Origin: DAOUKH01 sp965219875
GTDB taxonomy: Bacteria; Chloroflexota; Dehalococcoidia; SHYB01
Length of the DNA stretch: 64,000 nucleotides
Assembly: GCA_965219875.1 (NCBI GenBank)
Contig: CBDCOW010000001.1
Span: 186,001 to 250,000 of the forward strand
Direction of reading: 5' to 3'
The notes under the pieces are model-generated. The model was given only the letters and a program-made list of their open reading frames with translations, was not told the origin of the DNA and did not search any database. Below, in pieces: positions 24,201 through 32,234 of this stretch; positions within the stretch are counted from its first letter, which is position 1, and the number at the start of each line of letters is the position of its first letter. A program made the position numbers and the translations under genes.

Positions 24201-25957
24201 CCCGTCAATCGGTTGTCGCCGAGGTCCAGTCGGTCCAGCACCGAGAGGTTGCCGAGATCGGGAGAGATCATCCCTGTCAATTGGTTGCCGCGGAGTTGCA
24301 GTTGGTGCAGATTGGAGAGGTTGCCGACTTCCGGCGGGATCGCCCCCGTCAATTGGTTGCCGGCGAGTTCCAGTCGTCTCAGGTTGGAGAGATTACCGAG
24401 ACGCGGCAATATCGGCCCCGTCAGTTCGTTGTCAATGAGCGTTAGCCACCTGAGGTCGGAGAGGTTGCCGAGCTCCGGCGGGATCGCCCCCGTCAATCGA
24501 TTCCTTTGGAGATTCAGCAGGCGCAGCACCGAGAGGTGGCCGAGCTCCGGCGGAATCGACCCCTTTAGGTTGTTGTCGTAGAGCAATATTTCAGTTACGC
24601 GGCCATGCGCATCATCTGAAATCCCATACCATTCGCTAATCGGTTTTTCGCTCAACCAGTTCCTGTTGTTCACCCAGTTGGGACCGTCGGTAGCGTTGTA
24701 GAGGACCACCAGCGCAGCCCTGTCTGGGTCTGCGGGGGGTGCAGCTGGCGTCGCTCTTGCCGGGCACGTATCGCCGTTTGCCCGGGCAATTCCCCCGAGC
24801 CATGCTTTGAACGCGGCGTCAGTCGGCGCGCAAAGCCCCGCGTTCCCCTCGAAGCGGAATTCGACCAAGGTAGACACTGCGGTCAGCTCCCGCGGAATTA
24901 CCCCTGTCAGTTGGTTCTCCTGAAGCCAGAGGGTCTCCAGGGAGGAGAGGTTGCCGACATCCGGAGGGATCGCCCCCGTCAATCGGTTTTGGTCGAACCT
25001 CAGCGTCCGTAGATCGGAGAGGTTGCCGAGTTCCGGCGGGATCGCCCCCGTCAATCGGTTGTCGCCGAGGTCCAGTCGGTGCAGCACCGAGAGGTTGCCG
25101 AGTTCCGGCGGGATCGCCCCCGTCAATCGGTTGTCGCCGAGTTCCAGTCGGTGTAGCGCCGCGAGGTTGCCGACATCCGGAGGGATCGTCCCTGTCAATT
25201 GGTTGCCGCGTAGTTGCAGTTGTTCCAGATTGGAGAGATTGCCGAGTTCCGGCGGGATCGGCCCCGTCAATTGGTTGCCGGCGAGTTCCAGTCGTCTCAG
25301 GTTGGAGAGATTACCGAGATGCGGCAATATCGGCCCCGTCAGTTCGTTGTCAATGAGCGTTAGCCACCTGAGGTCGGAGAGGTTGCCGAGCTCCGGCGGG
25401 ATCGCCCCCGTCAATCGATTCCTTTGGAGATTCAGCAGGCGCAGCACCGAGAGGTGGCCGAGCTCCGGCGGAATCGACCCCTTTAGGTTGTTGTCGTAGA
25501 GCAATATTCCAGTTACGCCGCCATCCGCATCATCTGAAATCCCATACCATTCGCTAATCGGTTTTTCGCTCAACCAGTTCCTGTTGTTCGCCCAGTTGGG
25601 ACCATCGGTAGCGTTGTAGAGGATCACCAGCGTTGCCCTCTCCAGGTCGGCGGAAGGCCTAGCCGTAGGCCCGGGCGTCGGCGCGGCCGTAGCCTGCGGC
25701 GTCAGTGTCGGAGTCGCCCGTGGGGTCGGCGTGGGTGTTGCCTGCGGCGTTGGAGTTGGTGCCGGCGTAGCCGTGCGTGGAGGCGCCCTCGTTGGAGTAT
25801 CAGCAGGAACGGTAGTGGGAGGGGGTGTAGCAGTACCAGAGTCTTCACATGCGGCGGCGATCGCGATCGCGCCACACAGTAAGGTGCACCAGGCGGCCAT
25901 GCGCCACCTGGAGGGCAAGCCTCCGGGGGAGCGGCGCCTGGGCTGTGGGTCTGTCAT
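21281..25957 (-). CDS. Large leucine-rich-repeat lipoprotein with four LRR modules
   Basis: A 1,558-residue surface protein. A signal peptide with lipobox IAAAC (Cys about residue 37) is followed by a Thr/Pro-rich stalk (40-103). Four LRR modules follow, each opening with a capping motif such as LYNATDGPNWANNRNWLS and EWYGIS. Each runs through 7-17 plant-type repeats of the form LTGAIPPELGNLSNL and ends in a cap with GLCAP and an AWL segment. Modules 1 and 2 (about 24,760-25,640 and 23,890-24,730) are nearly identical DNA, a recent internal duplication; modules 3 and 4 are longer. Such proteins bind proteins or glycans outside the cell; the ligand is unknown. ATG 25900 is an alternative start. 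It neighbours another Thr/Pro-stalk lipoprotein. Confidence 0.9.
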   Translation of the reverse strand: MTDPQPRRRSPGGLPSRWRMAAWCTLLCGAIAIAAACEDSGTATPPPTTVPADTPTRAPPRTATPAPTPTPQATPTPTPRATPTLTPQATAAPTPGPTARPSADLERATLVILYNATDGPNWANNRNWLSEKPISEWYGISDDADGGVTGILLYDNNLKGSIPPELGHLSVLRLLNLQRNRLTGAIPPELGNLSDLRWLTLIDNELTGPILPHLGNLSNLRRLELAGNQLTGPIPPELGNLSNLEQLQLRGNQLTGTIPPDVGNLAALHRLELGDNRLTGAIPPELGNLSVLHRLDLGDNRLTGAIPPELGNLSDLRTLRFDQNRLTGAIPPDVGNLSSLETLWLQENQLTGVIPRELTAVSTLVEFRFEGNAGLCAPTDAAFKAWLGGIARANGDTCPARATPAAPPADPDRAALVVLYNATDGPNWVNNRNWLSEKPISEWYGISDDAHGRVTEILLYDNNLKGSIPPELGHLSVLRLLNLQRNRLTGAIPPELGNLSDLRWLTLIDNELTGPILPRLGNLSNLRRLELAGNQLTGAIPPEVGNLSNLHQLQLRGNQLTGMISPDLGNLSVLDRLDLGDNRLTGAIPPELGNLSDLRTLRFDQNRLTGAIPPDVGNLSSLETLWLHDNQLTGVIPRDLTAVSTLVEFRFERNAGLCAPTDAAFKVWLGGIARASGDTCPARATPTAPPADPDRVVLVALYEAAEGPNWANNRNWLSDRPLGEWYGISADADGRVTAIELYDNELTGLIPPELGDLLALRLLNLQDNRLTGSIPPELGSLANLEYLRLGDNRLTGTIPPELGSPTNLEYLWLGDNQLTGAIPPELGSLAHLTTLVLRNNQLTGAIPPELGSLASLRYLWFGGNQLTGTIPPELGNLSNLESLQLGGDGLTGAIPPELGNLASLKILQLWGKGLTGAIPPELGSLSRLETLEVAITTLTGSIPPQLGNLSKLRSLRLSSSALTGQIPPELGNLARLTRLVLDQNQLTGAIPPELGNLSNLNYLQLEGNGLTGPIPPELGSLSRLVGLVLYSNQLTGPIPPELGDLSRLETLWLRQNQLTGPIPPQLANLSRLRVLFVDSNQLVGALPSSLTALAALDNLSFEHNAGLCAPADEAFQAWLRGVEKASGDTCPATAAPAAAAADPERAVLVELYEATDGPNWEDNLNWLSDRPLGDWAGVTTDSSGRVTRLRLRSNQLTGAIPPELGSLSNLKDLSLSFNQLTGPIPPELGNLSALEELDLNENLLTGLIPPELGNLANLESLELYDNLLTGTIPPELGNLASLTTLWLSDNHLTGAVPPELGNLASLTTLWLNYNQLTGAIPPELGNLADLSQLLLYGNQLTGAIPPELGKLSSVVVLSLNHNELTGAIPSELGNPSGLRQLRLDSNELTGPIPSELGNLASLTTLWLHDNQLTGAIPPELGNLASVEALSLYHNELTGAIPPELGSLSNLKYLGLGFNQLTGPIPAELDDLSNLRSLSLMMNGLTGTIPPELGNLSDLEQLYLYSNELMGEVPSSLTALTALNQFRFQDNAGLCAPADDAFQGWLREVGNVSGATCAA

Positions 25958-26077
25958 AAGTTCAGACGAGCCATGCGAGCGCGCGAGATGGCAAGCCGGC
26001 TGGAGGTCGGACCTCAGCCCTAGAGTCCCATTGGGTCTGCCGCTGCGCTACCGGCGCGCGAAACGGGGGACGGCCCA

Positions 26078-26107
26078 ATCATACGACACGCTGCCGTGGG
26101 CACCCAA
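26078..26107 (-). promoter_or_regulatory. Candidate promoter of the LRR lipoprotein
   Basis: On the minus strand -35 TTGGGT (26102-26107), an 18-bp spacer and -10 TATGAT (26078-26083), giving a leader of about 115 nt. Confidence 0.35.
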
Positions 26108-26109
26108 GC

Positions 26110-26207
26110 AACCAAGGCTCCCCCGCCAGGGGGAGCTCCCCCTAAACCTCCCTCCCTCTGGGAGGGACTGAGGGCGGGCACCGTGGAAAACCTCTCTCCC
26201 CTTCCGC
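26110..26207. repeat. Family A repeat with adjoining palindrome
   Basis: GCTCCCCCGCCAGGGGGAGC is a strong hairpin. It is followed by CCTCCCTCCCTCTGGGAGGG and ACTGAGGGCGGG. The same hairpin-plus-family-A order is tandemly repeated at 29505-29810. Confidence 0.65.
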
Positions 26208-29200
26208 CTACTCCTCCACCGGCAGTAGCACCACCCGCACGTAGCGGTCGTCGGTCAGATAGCGCTCCGCTGCTGCGGCCACCTGCTCCAGCGTCAACGC
26301 CTCCAACCGCTCCTCGAAGCCTACAATCTCCATGAACGCCTCGCCACGCTGCACCGAAGCCTGGATCTGACTGAGCCAGAATCCGTTCTCTCGCACTTGT
26401 TCCTGCCGGGAGGTGCGGAGAAGCTCCTTGACCGTGTCCAGGTACTTTTGCTCACCCCCCGCGCGCAGCCAATCCACTTCTTCCAGCACCTCCCCAAATA
26501 GCTCTTCGGCGCGTGCGGGGTCGCTGCCGAAAATTATCGAGATCAGATACTCCGGGTCCGGAAGACTGGAGCCACTTGCGCCCACACCGATGCTATAAGT
26601 GCCGCCAAGCTCCTCACGCACTCGCTCGCGCAAACGGATCCCGAGCATCTCGCCCGCCACGGCAAGCGTCAGCGCCTCCTCGCGGCTCCACTCCATATCC
26701 CCGGCAAACACCACGACCGTCTGGCTGCGTGGTTCGGTGCCGCTGCGGACGACGTGGTCCTCCACGCCCATTGGCGGATCGATCCCGACATCCTGCCACT
26801 GCTCGGCGCGCCCGGTGGTTGGCAGGCTCGCCAAATAGGTGGCGGTCAGTGAGCGCAGCGCATCCCAGTCGAACGCGCCCACGAAGACGAACGTTGCGTC
26901 TCCCAAGTCCGCGAACCGGTCCGCATACACCGCCCCCGCCCGCTCCAGGCTTAGTTCCTCCAGAAGTTCGACGGTGAGGGGTCGAGCACGGAAGTGGTTC
27001 TGGTGCCGCACCGTATTCACGAGGTCGAACAGAATCGCGTCCGGCTGGGCGGCCCGAGTCTCAGCGACGCTGCGCAGGCTTGATTCGTACCTCGAGAAGA
27101 AGACGGGGTCCAGCCGGGGCGCGGTCGCATACAGCGTAATCAGTTGGAACAGCGTCTCCATGTCCTCCGGGGAGGCGCTGCCTCCAAAGCCTTCGAACAG
27201 TTCCCCGATGTAAGGGGACACCGAGACCCTTGTGCCGGCCAGCAGTTTGTCCAGGGCCACATTGTCGTGCGGACCGGCGCCACTTCCGGAAACCAACTGC
27301 GCGGCGTAGAGCGCGGACACATGGTCCTCGTCCGCAACCAAGGAGTGCCCGCCGGGACTGAAGGCCCTGAATATCACTTCGTCATCGCGGAAGTCTGTCT
27401 GCTTCGCGATCACGGAAATGCCGTTGGAGAGCGTCCACCTCAGAGCGTCGATGGACTCTATTCGCTCCTCACCGGTGATGCTCCCCGGAGTCGGAATGGT
27501 TGCCAGCAGCGGTACGTCGTCGAGGACGTCCGCGTAGGGTTCTACCTCCAGTGTGCGGACACCCTCGATTTGGGCCAGGGTTGCCGCGGCCAGATCGCCA
27601 TCTGAGCTAGCGTCGGTCTCCTCCGGCCGCACGACTAAGAGCGCCGTGTCCTCGGACTGCGTCCAGGATTCCGCCAGGTCATCGAACTCCTCCAAGGAGA
27701 TCTGCGTTAGCGCCTCTTGGTACAACTCCCACTCAGCCTCGATGCCGACAACCGGCGTCCCGCTGAGAAAGTGGTCTACGTATGAGTCGACCAGATACGC
27801 CGACGACGTCTGGTCCCGTTGCTTGTACAAGCTCTCCACCGAGCTCAACAAATTGGCCTTCTCACGTGCCAGTTCGCTGTCGGTAAAGCCATACCGTCGG
27901 ACGCGCTGCAATTCCTCCAGCACAGCCGCCAAACCGCGCTCAATTCCGTCTGGCTCCACCCATGCCGAGAACGTGACGATGTCCAGGGGCTCCACATACG
28001 GCGAACGTCCGGCTCCAGCCGAGAGGTACGGAGGATCGGCGATCTGGCCTCGCTCGAAAAGTCGCGCGTTCAGCATCCTGAAGGCAAGACTTTGCACGAC
28101 GTGGCGGCGAAATCCCGCTAGGTCTTGACTCGTGTCGGGGGCAAGCTTTTGGACCAGGACGAACTGGGTGCCAGGCGACTCGGCATCGGTGAACACTTCG
28201 ATGCGCGGCGCCTCATGACCCGGAATGTCGAAACGCGGCCTATCTGTGGAAGGCGCCACGGCAGCGCGCTCCTGGTTTGCCTCGCCCTCGGGTGGCGGCG
28301 CAAAGTGCTGCTTCACCTTGGCCTCGATCGACGCAGTATCAAAGTCACCCACAGCGACGACGGCCATCAGGTCAGGCCTGTACCAACGCTCGTAGAACTC
28401 CCTGAGGAGCTCTACCGGAGCGTTCTCGATGACCTCCGTCAGGCCAATAGGATCCCGGTCGGAGTAGCGCGAGGAGCCGAAGAGCAGTGGGAGCAAGTTT
28501 TCTTGAAGGCGCGAGTTGAATCCTTGAGAGAGGCGCCACTCCTCCAGAACGACGTCACGCTCCAGCTCAACCTCAACTGGGTCGAAGGCCACCGCGTAGG
28601 CCCAGTCACTGAGAATCTGAAACGCGGTCTCGGTGATTTCGGGATCGTCGGTCGGGATCTCCAGCCAATATAGGGTGTCATCGAAGCCGGTCCGGGCGTT
28701 CAGGTCGGCGCCAAACGTACTGCCGATGGACTCAAGGTATTCAACGATCTCCTGCTTGGCGAAGCGCTCGGTCCCATTGAAAGCCATGTGCTCTGCCAAG
28801 TGCGCCAGACCTCGCTGGTCCTCCTCTTCATCGATAGAGCCGGCCTTTACCACCAGCGCTATCTGGGCACGGTTGCGCGGCTCTTCGTTATGCCTGATGT
28901 AGTAGCTCAGACCGTTCGAGAGGGTGCCGCGGACCACCGAGGGATCAAAAGCAAGAGCTTCGGTGGGTTCTGGGGTTGCAGAAGCAGTGGGCGCCGGCGT
29001 TGGCGTCGCGGTGGGCGCCGGGGTCGCGGTAGCCGTGGGCTCCGGGCTTGGCGTCGCAGTGGGCGCCGGGGTGGCAGTGGCCGTAGGCTCCGGACTTGGC
29101 GTCGCGGTGGCCGCCGGGGTCGCGGTAGCCGTGGGCTCCGGGCTTGGCGTCGCAGTGGGCGCCGGGGTTGCAGTGGGCGTAGGTACTACTGGCGCGGCAG

Positions 29201-29324
29201 TGGCTGTGGGTTCAGGCCCTGCAGTGGGCGTGGGTTGGGACTCGCACCCTATCAACACCGCAAGCATCAGCGTGATGCCGATGATAGCGAACGCCGATAA
29301 CGCCGACTTCACATTTCCCCTCAT
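26208..29324 (-). CDS. M16 family zinc metallopeptidase lipoprotein
   Basis: A 1,038-residue pitrilysin-type peptidase. The signal peptide has lipobox LIGC (Cys about residue 27). A stalk of repeated Thr/Pro decapeptides (SPEPTATATP) runs from about 30 to 120. The first M16 domain begins at LSNGLSYYIRHNEEPRNRAQ. The zinc motif is HLAEH in RGLAHLAEHMAFNG, and the third ligand is in the ERDVVLEEWR helix about 75 residues later. Two further M16 halves follow; the second half-barrel begins near LRWTLSNGISV. It resembles PqqL-type processing peptidases. It is likely tethered outside the membrane where it would degrade peptides in its closed chamber. The ATG at 29324 has only a weak SD. Confidence 0.93.
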   Translation of the reverse strand: MRGNVKSALSAFAIIGITLMLAVLIGCESQPTPTAGPEPTATAAPVVPTPTATPAPTATPSPEPTATATPAATATPSPEPTATATPAPTATPSPEPTATATPAPTATPTPAPTASATPEPTEALAFDPSVVRGTLSNGLSYYIRHNEEPRNRAQIALVVKAGSIDEEEDQRGLAHLAEHMAFNGTERFAKQEIVEYLESIGSTFGADLNARTGFDDTLYWLEIPTDDPEITETAFQILSDWAYAVAFDPVEVELERDVVLEEWRLSQGFNSRLQENLLPLLFGSSRYSDRDPIGLTEVIENAPVELLREFYERWYRPDLMAVVAVGDFDTASIEAKVKQHFAPPPEGEANQERAAVAPSTDRPRFDIPGHEAPRIEVFTDAESPGTQFVLVQKLAPDTSQDLAGFRRHVVQSLAFRMLNARLFERGQIADPPYLSAGAGRSPYVEPLDIVTFSAWVEPDGIERGLAAVLEELQRVRRYGFTDSELAREKANLLSSVESLYKQRDQTSSAYLVDSYVDHFLSGTPVVGIEAEWELYQEALTQISLEEFDDLAESWTQSEDTALLVVRPEETDASSDGDLAAATLAQIEGVRTLEVEPYADVLDDVPLLATIPTPGSITGEERIESIDALRWTLSNGISVIAKQTDFRDDEVIFRAFSPGGHSLVADEDHVSALYAAQLVSGSGAGPHDNVALDKLLAGTRVSVSPYIGELFEGFGGSASPEDMETLFQLITLYATAPRLDPVFFSRYESSLRSVAETRAAQPDAILFDLVNTVRHQNHFRARPLTVELLEELSLERAGAVYADRFADLGDATFVFVGAFDWDALRSLTATYLASLPTTGRAEQWQDVGIDPPMGVEDHVVRSGTEPRSQTVVVFAGDMEWSREEALTLAVAGEMLGIRLRERVREELGGTYSIGVGASGSSLPDPEYLISIIFGSDPARAEELFGEVLEEVDWLRAGGEQKYLDTVKELLRTSRQEQVRENGFWLSQIQASVQRGEAFMEIVGFEERLEALTLEQVAAAAERYLTDDRYVRVVLLPVEE

Positions 29325-30235
29325 CTATCTCGCCTCTCACTATTCATCCCTAAGTCCTTCAAGAGGTTACGGCAACAGGTGTGTAGGCCACCCGGAGTCG
29401 GCGACCTTCTCAAGAGTTTGCTTCAAGGGCTATTCCATCCACATGCCGTGAACACAAGTAGACATCCTACATCACACAGGGACCTGCAACCGACCGAAGG
29501 GGCGCCCTTCGGCCTCCTCCCCCTCTGGGGGAGACTGAGAGAGGGCGGGCGGGGCATCACCTTAACCAAAGCTCCCCCCACAGGGGGAGCCCCCACAAAC
29601 CTCTCCCCCTCTGGGGGAGACTGAGAGAGGGCGGGCGGGGCGTCACCTTAACCAAAGCTCCCCCGCAGGGGGAGCCCCCACAAACCTCTCCCCCTCTGGG
29701 GGAGACTGAGAGAGGGCGGGCGGGGCGTCACCTTAACCAAAGCTCCCCCGCAGGGGGAGCCCCCACAAACCTCTCCCCCTCTGGGGGAGACTGAGAGAGG
29801 GCGCGCGCCTAGCGGCGCGCGGGTACCCGAAGGGCGCGCCCTCCCCCCACTCCCCGTGCCATCTCCCCATTGCCCATGCCAGCCCCGGCCACCTACCATG
29901 TCCCTGCATGTCCCATGCGTTCTCAACTTGCCGTGGCGAACCCCTCCCGCGGGGCGGCGCCGTGGCGCGCAAGGGCGCCCGCCGGCCGGAAACATCCCAC
30001 GACCGGCGGGAGAAGCGGGACTTAGAGAGGCGGCGGGACGCGTTCTCAGACCGCCGGGACATGCCGGGAGTTGCAACGTGACGGTTGGCAAGTTGGCTCG
30101 GCGCGGTAACCTCTAGCCGAGCTCGCATGGGCGCCTCGCGGCGCGGCCATGCTCCCCATCCGCCACCGCCCAGCCCCGTGATCGGAAAAATGGTTACCGC
30201 CCTGGCCCCAGTGCGCCCTCCGCCCCCAAAATCCC
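29325..30235. other. Gene-free region upstream of the CoA-transferase
   Basis: The region holds the leader of the M16 gene (29325-29500), the tandem array described separately, and a GC-rich stretch with no supported ORF (29816-30235). The latter includes minor inverted repeats such as GGCGCGCGCCTAGCGGCGCGC near 29801. I see no RNA gene. Confidence 0.5.
29505..29810. repeat. Tandem array of an ~85-bp two-hairpin unit
   Basis: About three and a half units of 85-86 bp. Each has the hairpin GCTCCCCCGCAGGGGGAGC, then CCCCACAAACC, then the family A palindrome (CCTCTGGGGGAGACTGAGAG) and the spacer GGGCGGGGCGTCACCTTAAC. Copies are almost identical, so amplification is recent. There are no unique spacers, so it is not CRISPR. 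Confidence 0.8.
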
Positions 30236-30264
30236 TTGACGCTCCCCGCCCCTCCGGGTAGCCT
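30236..30264 (+). promoter_or_regulatory. Promoter of the CoA-transferase gene
   Basis: -35 TTGACG (30236-30241), 17-bp spacer, -10 TAGCCT (30259-30264). The leader is about 140 nt. Confidence 0.45.
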
Positions 30265-30414
30265 GACGGAAGCAAAGGCCCCGCCACGGAGCCGCGGCCA
30301 AGCCCCGAATGGGGGAGGGGGGCCATCGCTGGAGACTTGGCGGCGCGAGCCGCCTCTTTTCATGCGCGGCCCGCGGCCCGGCCCACCCGACAACGGCCAG
30401 GAGGCGCGGGACCC

Positions 30415-31728
30415 GTGTCTACCCCCAAGAGTCTCCGCCGTCCCTTCGAGGGGATTCGCGTCGCCGACCTCTCCCTCGTGCTCGCCGGGCCCCACGCCAC
30501 GAGCTACCTCGCCGACTGGGGCGCCGAGGTCATCCGCATCGAGCCGCTTCAGTTGTTCCAGCCCAACACCCGCGGCCGCTTCGCCCGCCCCGCGCAGGCC
30601 TACATCGACTCGCTTCGCAACTGGCTCAACGCCTACCCCGGCTTCACCATGACTGGCCGCGACTTCAACTGCTGGCCCTTCTTCCAGAGCCACGGCAAGA
30701 ACAAGCTGAGCATGACCGTCGACCTCCAGCAGGAGGAGGGTGTCGAGGTCCTCAAGCAGATCGTCGCCGTCTCCGACATCGTGATCGAGAACAACGCCCC
30801 CACCACCATCGACAAGCTCGGCATCGGCTACGAGGCGCTCCGCGCCGTCAAACCCGACATCGTGATGCTCCGCATGCCCGCCTACGGCCTCACCGGCCCC
30901 TACGCCTACTACCGGTCGCTGGGCTCGCACCTCGAAGGCACGTCGGGGCACACCTACCTCCGCGGCTACCGCGACACCGATCCGACGCAGACCGAGGACA
31001 TCTTCCTCGCCGACGCCGTCGCCGCCCTCTGCGGGGCCTACGCCGCCGCCCTCGCCCTGCTCCAGCTCCGGCGGCGGGGGAAGGGGCAGCTCGTCGAGCT
31101 CTCCCAGGCCGAGTGCATGGTGCCCTTCTTCGGCGAGCACCTACTCGGCTATCAGATGACGGGCGAGTCGCCAGGCCCCCAGGGCAACGACTACTACCGC
31201 ATGGCCCCCCACAACACCTACCCCTGCGCCGGCGACGAGCGCTGGGTGGCGATCGCCGTGGGGACCGGCGCCCAATGGGCGGGGCTCGTCGAGGCGATGG
31301 GGCGGCCCGAGTGGGCCAAGGATCCCCGCTTCGCCACCCAGGAGTCGCGCTTCGAGCACCGCGCCGAGCTCGACGAGCTCGTCGCCGGGTGGACGTCGCG
31401 CTTCAACGACCAGTGGGTGATGCGCCACCTCCAACGCCACGGCGTCCCCGCCGGCGCCCTCAACGACGACCGCGACCTCATGGCCGACCCCCAACTGAAC
31501 GCCCGCGGCTTCTTCCACGCCATGGACCACGAGTGCATGCCCATCGAGTACCCCCGCAGCCCGTGGCTCATGGAGCGCACCGAAAGCCGCCTCGACTACC
31601 CGCCGCCGACCCTCGGCCAGCACAACGCCTACGTCTACGGCGACCTCCTCGGCTTCGGCGAGGCCGAGCAACGCCGCCTCGAGGAAGCGGGCCACATCGG
31701 CGACGAGTATCCGCCACACGTCCCGTAG
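30415..31728 (+). CDS. CaiB/BaiF (class III) CoA-transferase family protein
   Basis: The 437-residue enzyme starts at GTG 30415 (MSTPKSLRRPFEGIRVADLS), with GGAGG ten bases upstream. Class III CoA-transferases move CoA between carboxylic acids through an aspartyl-CoA intermediate. The family blocks are GIRVADLSLVLAGPHATSYL near the N-terminus, GAEVIRIEP, FFQSHGKNKLSMTVDL, IVIENNAPTTIDKLGIGYEA, KPDIVMLRMPAYGLTGPY, and YPCAGDERWVAIAVG in the second domain. The catalytic Asp is usually about residue 170; D-P-T-Q-T-E-D is in the right area but I cannot assign it with certainty. The stop codon lies inside the conserved CCCGTAGGGGCG edge of an intergenic palindrome, so the repeat abuts or supplies the gene's end. 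Confidence 0.88.
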   Translation: MSTPKSLRRPFEGIRVADLSLVLAGPHATSYLADWGAEVIRIEPLQLFQPNTRGRFARPAQAYIDSLRNWLNAYPGFTMTGRDFNCWPFFQSHGKNKLSMTVDLQQEEGVEVLKQIVAVSDIVIENNAPTTIDKLGIGYEALRAVKPDIVMLRMPAYGLTGPYAYYRSLGSHLEGTSGHTYLRGYRDTDPTQTEDIFLADAVAALCGAYAAALALLQLRRRGKGQLVELSQAECMVPFFGEHLLGYQMTGESPGPQGNDYYRMAPHNTYPCAGDERWVAIAVGTGAQWAGLVEAMGRPEWAKDPRFATQESRFEHRAELDELVAGWTSRFNDQWVMRHLQRHGVPAGALNDDRDLMADPQLNARGFFHAMDHECMPIEYPRSPWLMERTESRLDYPPPTLGQHNAYVYGDLLGFGEAEQRRLEEAGHIGDEYPPHVP

Positions 31729-32012
31729 GGGCGAGTCGCGACTCGCCCTCCCCTTTCGCTCCCCCTCTCGCCCTCTGGGGGCCGCCACACACCTCTCTCC
31801 CCCTGGAGACTCTTGCAAAACTCCGTCGAGGGGAAGAACGCCGCCCCCTGGCCCTGGGAAAGGGAGGCGGCGCGGGGTCTTACCTCCCTCTCCCGCTGGG
31901 AGAGGGTTGGGGTGAGGGCGAGGGGAGGCGGGGGCCGCGCGACCTTGCTGAAGCCCGACCGCCGGGTTACGCAAGGGTCTCCCCCTTGGGAGAGATTGAG
32001 AGGGGGCTCTCG
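31729..32012. repeat. Gene-free repeat mosaic
   Basis: It contains the palindrome GGCGAGTCGCGACTCGCC (31730-31747), whose compensatory changes keep it perfect, and a family A repeat split by the TIR element at 31805-31982. No gene is supported. Confidence 0.7.
31805..31982. mobile_element. Small TIR element (MITE-like), 178 bp
   Basis: The termini are GGAGACTCTTGC (31805-31816) and GCAAGGGTCTCC (31971-31982). The left flank CCTCTCTCCCCCT and right flank CCCTTGGGAGAGATTGAGAG are the two halves of a family A repeat, with CCCT at both junctions as a possible target duplication. This is the cleanest intact copy of the C-type interior. Confidence 0.7.
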
Positions 32013-32234
32013 TTGACATGCCTGGCGGAGGCTGGCAAGATTCCGTCGTCTCATGAGCGGCGCCGGCTTCACCTGACCGACTCCGCCGGCCACTCCGGGC
32101 TGAGTGGCGGGCGCGGGGTCGTTGCGCCCTCCCCACAGGCGCACCCTTGGCCGCTTTCCCCCGCGCCGCGCTTCCCGCCACCGCAGCACCCTCTGTCACC
32201 CGCGCCTTCCGCGCGATTCGTTTAGGAGACCGCC
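32013..32234 (+). promoter_or_regulatory. Leader region of the ABC transporter operon
   Basis: A perfect TTGACA (32013-32018) has only a poor -10 (AAGATT, 18 bp on). The following 190 bases contain GC-rich inverted repeats but no structure I recognise and no ORF. Confidence 0.3.

Noticed and set aside
21581..25499. Several plus-strand frames opposite the LRR gene
   Set aside because: They are periodic shadows of the 72-base leucine-rich repeats.
29505..29810. Possible CRISPR array
   Set aside because: Whole 85-bp units are repeated without variable spacers.
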